A stretch of 64,000 nt of DNA from G963678255 sp963678255 (lineage in GTDB: Bacteria; Cloacimonadota; Cloacimonadia; Cloacimonadales; WRIO01): positions 1,612,001 to 1,676,000 of the forward strand of contig CAXXTW010000002.1 of assembly GCA_963678255.2 (NCBI GenBank). Reading direction: 5' to 3'. The position numbers and the translations under genes are program-made. This document shows positions 61,276-64,000 of this stretch, in pieces. Numbering within the stretch: the first letter of the stretch is position 1; every line of letters starts with the position of its first letter. The notes below the pieces were generated by a model, which was not told the origin of the DNA, searched no databases, and saw only the letters and a list, made by a program, of their open reading frames with translations.

Positions 61276-64000
61276 ATGAAAAATGATAAAAAAAAAGATG
61301 ACTCATACTTTAACATTTTCAATAGTATTAAAGACTTAATTTTTATTCTGGATGAAAAAGGAAACATTCTTTCAATCAATAAGAGCACAGAAAATATATT
61401 CGGATATAAATATGATTATTTTATCGGTAAAAATCTAGTTCTTTTCGGCGATAATTCTAAAAATAATAATGAACAGATTTATAAATTTCTTAAAAAAGCA
61501 TATAAAAAAAATAATGTGACTTTTGAATTCATTGGTAAGAAGATTGATAATAATATAATTCCTTTAGAAATCAGTCTGTCTCGTAGCAAGTTTGAAGATA
61601 AATCTTCAATTACTGCATTTTGCAGAGATATCAGCAATAAAAAACATGAAGAAGAAAAACAAAAAGAAAAAGAATTCTTACAAAATCTGCTAAATGATAA
61701 TATCCAAGCTGGAATATTGGTTGTCGATTCTGAAACGCATGTCATTGAAAAAGCAAACCATTTTGCCTGCAGTTTATTCGGATTATCAGAAAGAAAAATT
61801 AAAGGCAAAGTCTGTCACTCCTTTTTATGCCCTGCGGAAATTGGAGCATGTCCCATCACCGATTTACACCAGGACTTAGACAATTCAAACAGGTTTATGC
61901 TTAGATATGATGGGCAAAAAATACCCATCATGAAAACTGTTAAAAAGATTACACTAAATGGAAGAGAAAAATTACTTGAGTTTTTTATTGATATCTCTGC
62001 CCGAGTGAAATCTGAAGAACTCTTAAAAGAAAGTGAAGAAAACTATAGAACTTTTTTTGAAACGATGAACGACCTAATCTTTGTTAGCTCAAAAGATGGA
62101 AAAATATTATATTCCAACAAAACTATTGAAAAAAAACTTGGATTTACTCCAAAAGATTTATTAGGAAAATCTGTTTTAACCTTACATCCAAAGAAATATC
62201 AAAAAGAATCCTTAGAAATTTTTCAGGAAATCATGCAGGGAGAAAGAAATATTTGTCCTCTTCCATTTGAAAAGAAGAACCATGATCTATTACCTGTTGA
62301 AACAAAGATTTGGTTTGGAAAATGGAATGGAAAAGAAAGTGTCTTTTCTCTGTCTAAAGATCTGTCTAAACAACAAATCATTTTAGAAAAATTCCAGAAA
62401 CTTTTTAATAGTAATCCTGCATTAATGGCTCTTTCAAATGTATCAGATCGATCTATACAAGATGTCAACCTAGCTTTCTTAGAAAAATTAGGATATAAAA
62501 AAGAAGAAATCATTGGTAAAACTTCCAAAGAATTAAATCTCTTTTCTACTACTGAAAAACAATATAATCTTATTGAAGATGCTTTCAGAGTCGGAAAAGC
62601 TGAAAATATTGAAACAACTATGAGAAAGAAAAACGGTGAATTTTTGGAAGGATTATTCTCTGTCGAAAAGATTTTCTATCAAGAAGAAAACATGTTTATT
62701 ACAGTTCTTACTGATATTACTGCCCAAAAAAGAGCTGAAGAAGAAGCAAACGCTGCCAATATCGCTAAAAGCAGGTTTTTAGCTAATATGAGTCATGAAA
62801 TCAGAACTCCATTAAATGGTGTTATCGGGTTTACTGACCTCTTATTAAAGACTGATATGACTAAAACTCAAGCAATGTATGCTGAATCTATCGTATCTTC
62901 TGCTTCTAGCTTAATGGATTTAATTAACGATATCTTAGACTTTTCTAAAATTGAAGCAGGAAAACTTGAACTAAATGTTTCAGATACAGATATATATGAT
63001 TTAATAAACTTAACTGCTGATGTGGTCAAGTTCCATGCAGATCAAAAAAACTTGGAATTAATTGTTATGACTCCTGTCTTTCTTCCCAAAATCATTAAAA
63101 CTGACCAAACCAGACTTAAACAAGTGCTCATCAATCTGCTTAGTAACGCTATAAAATTTACTGAATCTGGACAAGTCGTGTTAAAAACTGAAATCATTCA
63201 ATCTAATCCTATAAAAGAACAAATTATTCTTCAATTTGCAATATCAGACACTGGAATTGGAATTTCTGAACAACAAAAAAATAATCTGTTTAAATCCTTT
63301 TCTCAAGCTGATTCCTCTACTTCAAGACGATATGGAGGAACAGGCTTAGGATTGGCAATCTCTAATAAAATCGTTGAAAAGTTGGGAGGACAGATTCTTT
63401 TGGATAGCGAGGTAAATAAAGGCTCAACATTTAGCTTTCAGTTAACTTGCAAATATATTCCTCAAACAGAACATAAATTATTAATTGATTCACATATCAA
63501 AAAAGTACTCATTGTTGATGATCATTACATGGTCAGAGATTACTTATGCTCAATACTTCACAGTTTTGATATTGAATGTTTGTCTGTTTCAAATGGGATT
63601 TTGGCATTAGAACGATTATCGGATAATCAAGATTTTGATATCATTTTACTGGATTATCACATGCCCTATATGAATGGATTGGAAGTCTTTCAAAAAATAA
63701 AATCAAATTATCCTTATTATGAATTCAAAACTATTATGTTAATCCATTCTTCTGAAGAACTCCCAATTTTTAAAGAAACAAAAGTTATAAATCATTTGAT
63801 AAAACCTATTAAATTTCTAGAATTAATCAAAACAATAAATTCAATATTTCCCAAACATGGAAGTATGGAAATCATTCCTGATGAAATTGAAAATAGATTT
63901 GAAAAACTAAAAAACGATAATTATCGTATTCTCATTGCAGAAGATAATGATATCAATATGGTTTTAGCAAAAACTATTATTGCCAATCATTTATCATCAG
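61276..64000 (+). CDS. Multi-PAS hybrid histidine kinase, cut by the window end
   Basis: At least 908 codons are present, open at the right edge. PAS domains lie at about 10-120, 135-245, 255-365 and 370-480. The second has three cysteines, Cys180, Cys185 and Cys192 (KVCHSFLCPAEIGACPI), a motif I recognise from other PAS kinases. There are no membrane helices. HisKA has His507 in LANMSHEIRTPLNG. The ATPase domain has DTGIGIS and GGTGLGLAIS. The first receiver has Asp793 (LLDYHMPYMNG), and a second receiver begins at about 883 (YRILIAEDNDINM). An Hpt domain may follow outside. AAGGA precedes the ATG. Confidence 0.92.
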   Translation, partial: MKNDKKKDDSYFNIFNSIKDLIFILDEKGNILSINKSTENIFGYKYDYFIGKNLVLFGDNSKNNNEQIYKFLKKAYKKNNVTFEFIGKKIDNNIIPLEISLSRSKFEDKSSITAFCRDISNKKHEEEKQKEKEFLQNLLNDNIQAGILVVDSETHVIEKANHFACSLFGLSERKIKGKVCHSFLCPAEIGACPITDLHQDLDNSNRFMLRYDGQKIPIMKTVKKITLNGREKLLEFFIDISARVKSEELLKESEENYRTFFETMNDLIFVSSKDGKILYSNKTIEKKLGFTPKDLLGKSVLTLHPKKYQKESLEIFQEIMQGERNICPLPFEKKNHDLLPVETKIWFGKWNGKESVFSLSKDLSKQQIILEKFQKLFNSNPALMALSNVSDRSIQDVNLAFLEKLGYKKEEIIGKTSKELNLFSTTEKQYNLIEDAFRVGKAENIETTMRKKNGEFLEGLFSVEKIFYQEENMFITVLTDITAQKRAEEEANAANIAKSRFLANMSHEIRTPLNGVIGFTDLLLKTDMTKTQAMYAESIVSSASSLMDLINDILDFSKIEAGKLELNVSDTDIYDLINLTADVVKFHADQKNLELIVMTPVFLPKIIKTDQTRLKQVLINLLSNAIKFTESGQVVLKTEIIQSNPIKEQIILQFAISDTGIGISEQQKNNLFKSFSQADSSTSRRYGGTGLGLAISNKIVEKLGGQILLDSEVNKGSTFSFQLTCKYIPQTEHKLLIDSHIKKVLIVDDHYMVRDYLCSILHSFDIECLSVSNGILALERLSDNQDFDIILLDYHMPYMNGLEVFQKIKSNYPYYEFKTIMLIHSSEELPIFKETKVINHLIKPIKFLELIKTINSIFPKHGSMEIIPDEIENRFEKLKNDNYRILIAEDNDINMVLAKTIIANHLSS

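Overview
The window is A+T-rich (about one third G+C by eye) and comes from a Gram-negative-type, probably anaerobic bacterium. Diderm envelope genes are spread through it: lpxK, lnt, Lol-type permeases with a LolD-like ATPase, and a TamB-like protein. Secreted proteins end in the YPNPF...GIYFYKF sorting/FlgD-like module used across the FCB superphylum (Bacteroidota, Cloacimonadota and relatives). There is a biotin-dependent methylmalonyl-CoA/pyruvate carboxyl-transfer locus, and a ferritin plus flavodiiron pair typical of oxygen-exposed anaerobes. Clear Shine-Dalgarno sites (GGAGG, AAGGAG) argue against Bacteroidota proper. My best guess is Candidatus Cloacimonadota or a close relative; this is inference, not proof.

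Layout. 1-1781: no convincing gene, but a mosaic of short palindromes, AGATAA-rich spacers and a tandem 11-bp repeat. 1782-6087: PAS histidine kinase, NtrC-type sigma-54 activator and a lone receiver. 6206-12161: an operon with its own promoter encoding a LolC/E-like permease, a LolD-like ATPase and a 1330-residue TamB-like protein. 12158-23614 (all minus): hybrid kinase + HDOD protein, nuclease-helicase fusion, asnS, Gfo/Idh dehydrogenase, ferritin, flavodiiron protein, and a DUF4097-type protein with its DUF2089 regulator. 23838-25628: secreted adhesin-like protein that looks 5'-truncated. 25888-27042: PAS kinase with a cysteine cluster. 27044-35727 (minus): yigZ, yitT-like, lpxK, lemA, MORN-type protein, small membrane protein, MerR regulator, lnt, lipoprotein, recJ. 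35790-42222: membrane histidine kinase with a separate Cache sensor protein, DMT transporter, methyl-accepting chemotaxis protein. 42439-46501: pmbA/tldD pair and a prenyltransferase-like repeat protein. 46502-48870: repeats, an orphan gene and a heavily decayed secreted-protein pseudogene. 48871-53909: LolC-like permease and the carboxyltransferase/epsilon-like/biotin-fused alpha operon. 54076-64000: S9 peptidase, small EF-hand-like protein, sugar-binding protein overlapping a hybrid kinase, and a multi-PAS hybrid kinase running off the window.

Themes. Signal transduction is dense: six histidine kinases, an NtrC-type regulator, a lone receiver, a chemoreceptor and two separate extracytoplasmic sensor proteins in 64 kb. 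The most suggestive systems are (i) the ABC transporter co-transcribed with a TamB-type bridge, a candidate energised lipid or lipoprotein export route, (ii) sensors split into a separate periplasmic protein and a kinase, (iii) the DUF2089/DUF4097 pair sharing a C-terminal helical module, and (iv) a carboxyl-transfer locus without a membrane decarboxylase subunit, which fits an ATP-independent transcarboxylase. Convergent gene ends are very tight, and two intrinsic terminators sit directly in front of the next start codon.
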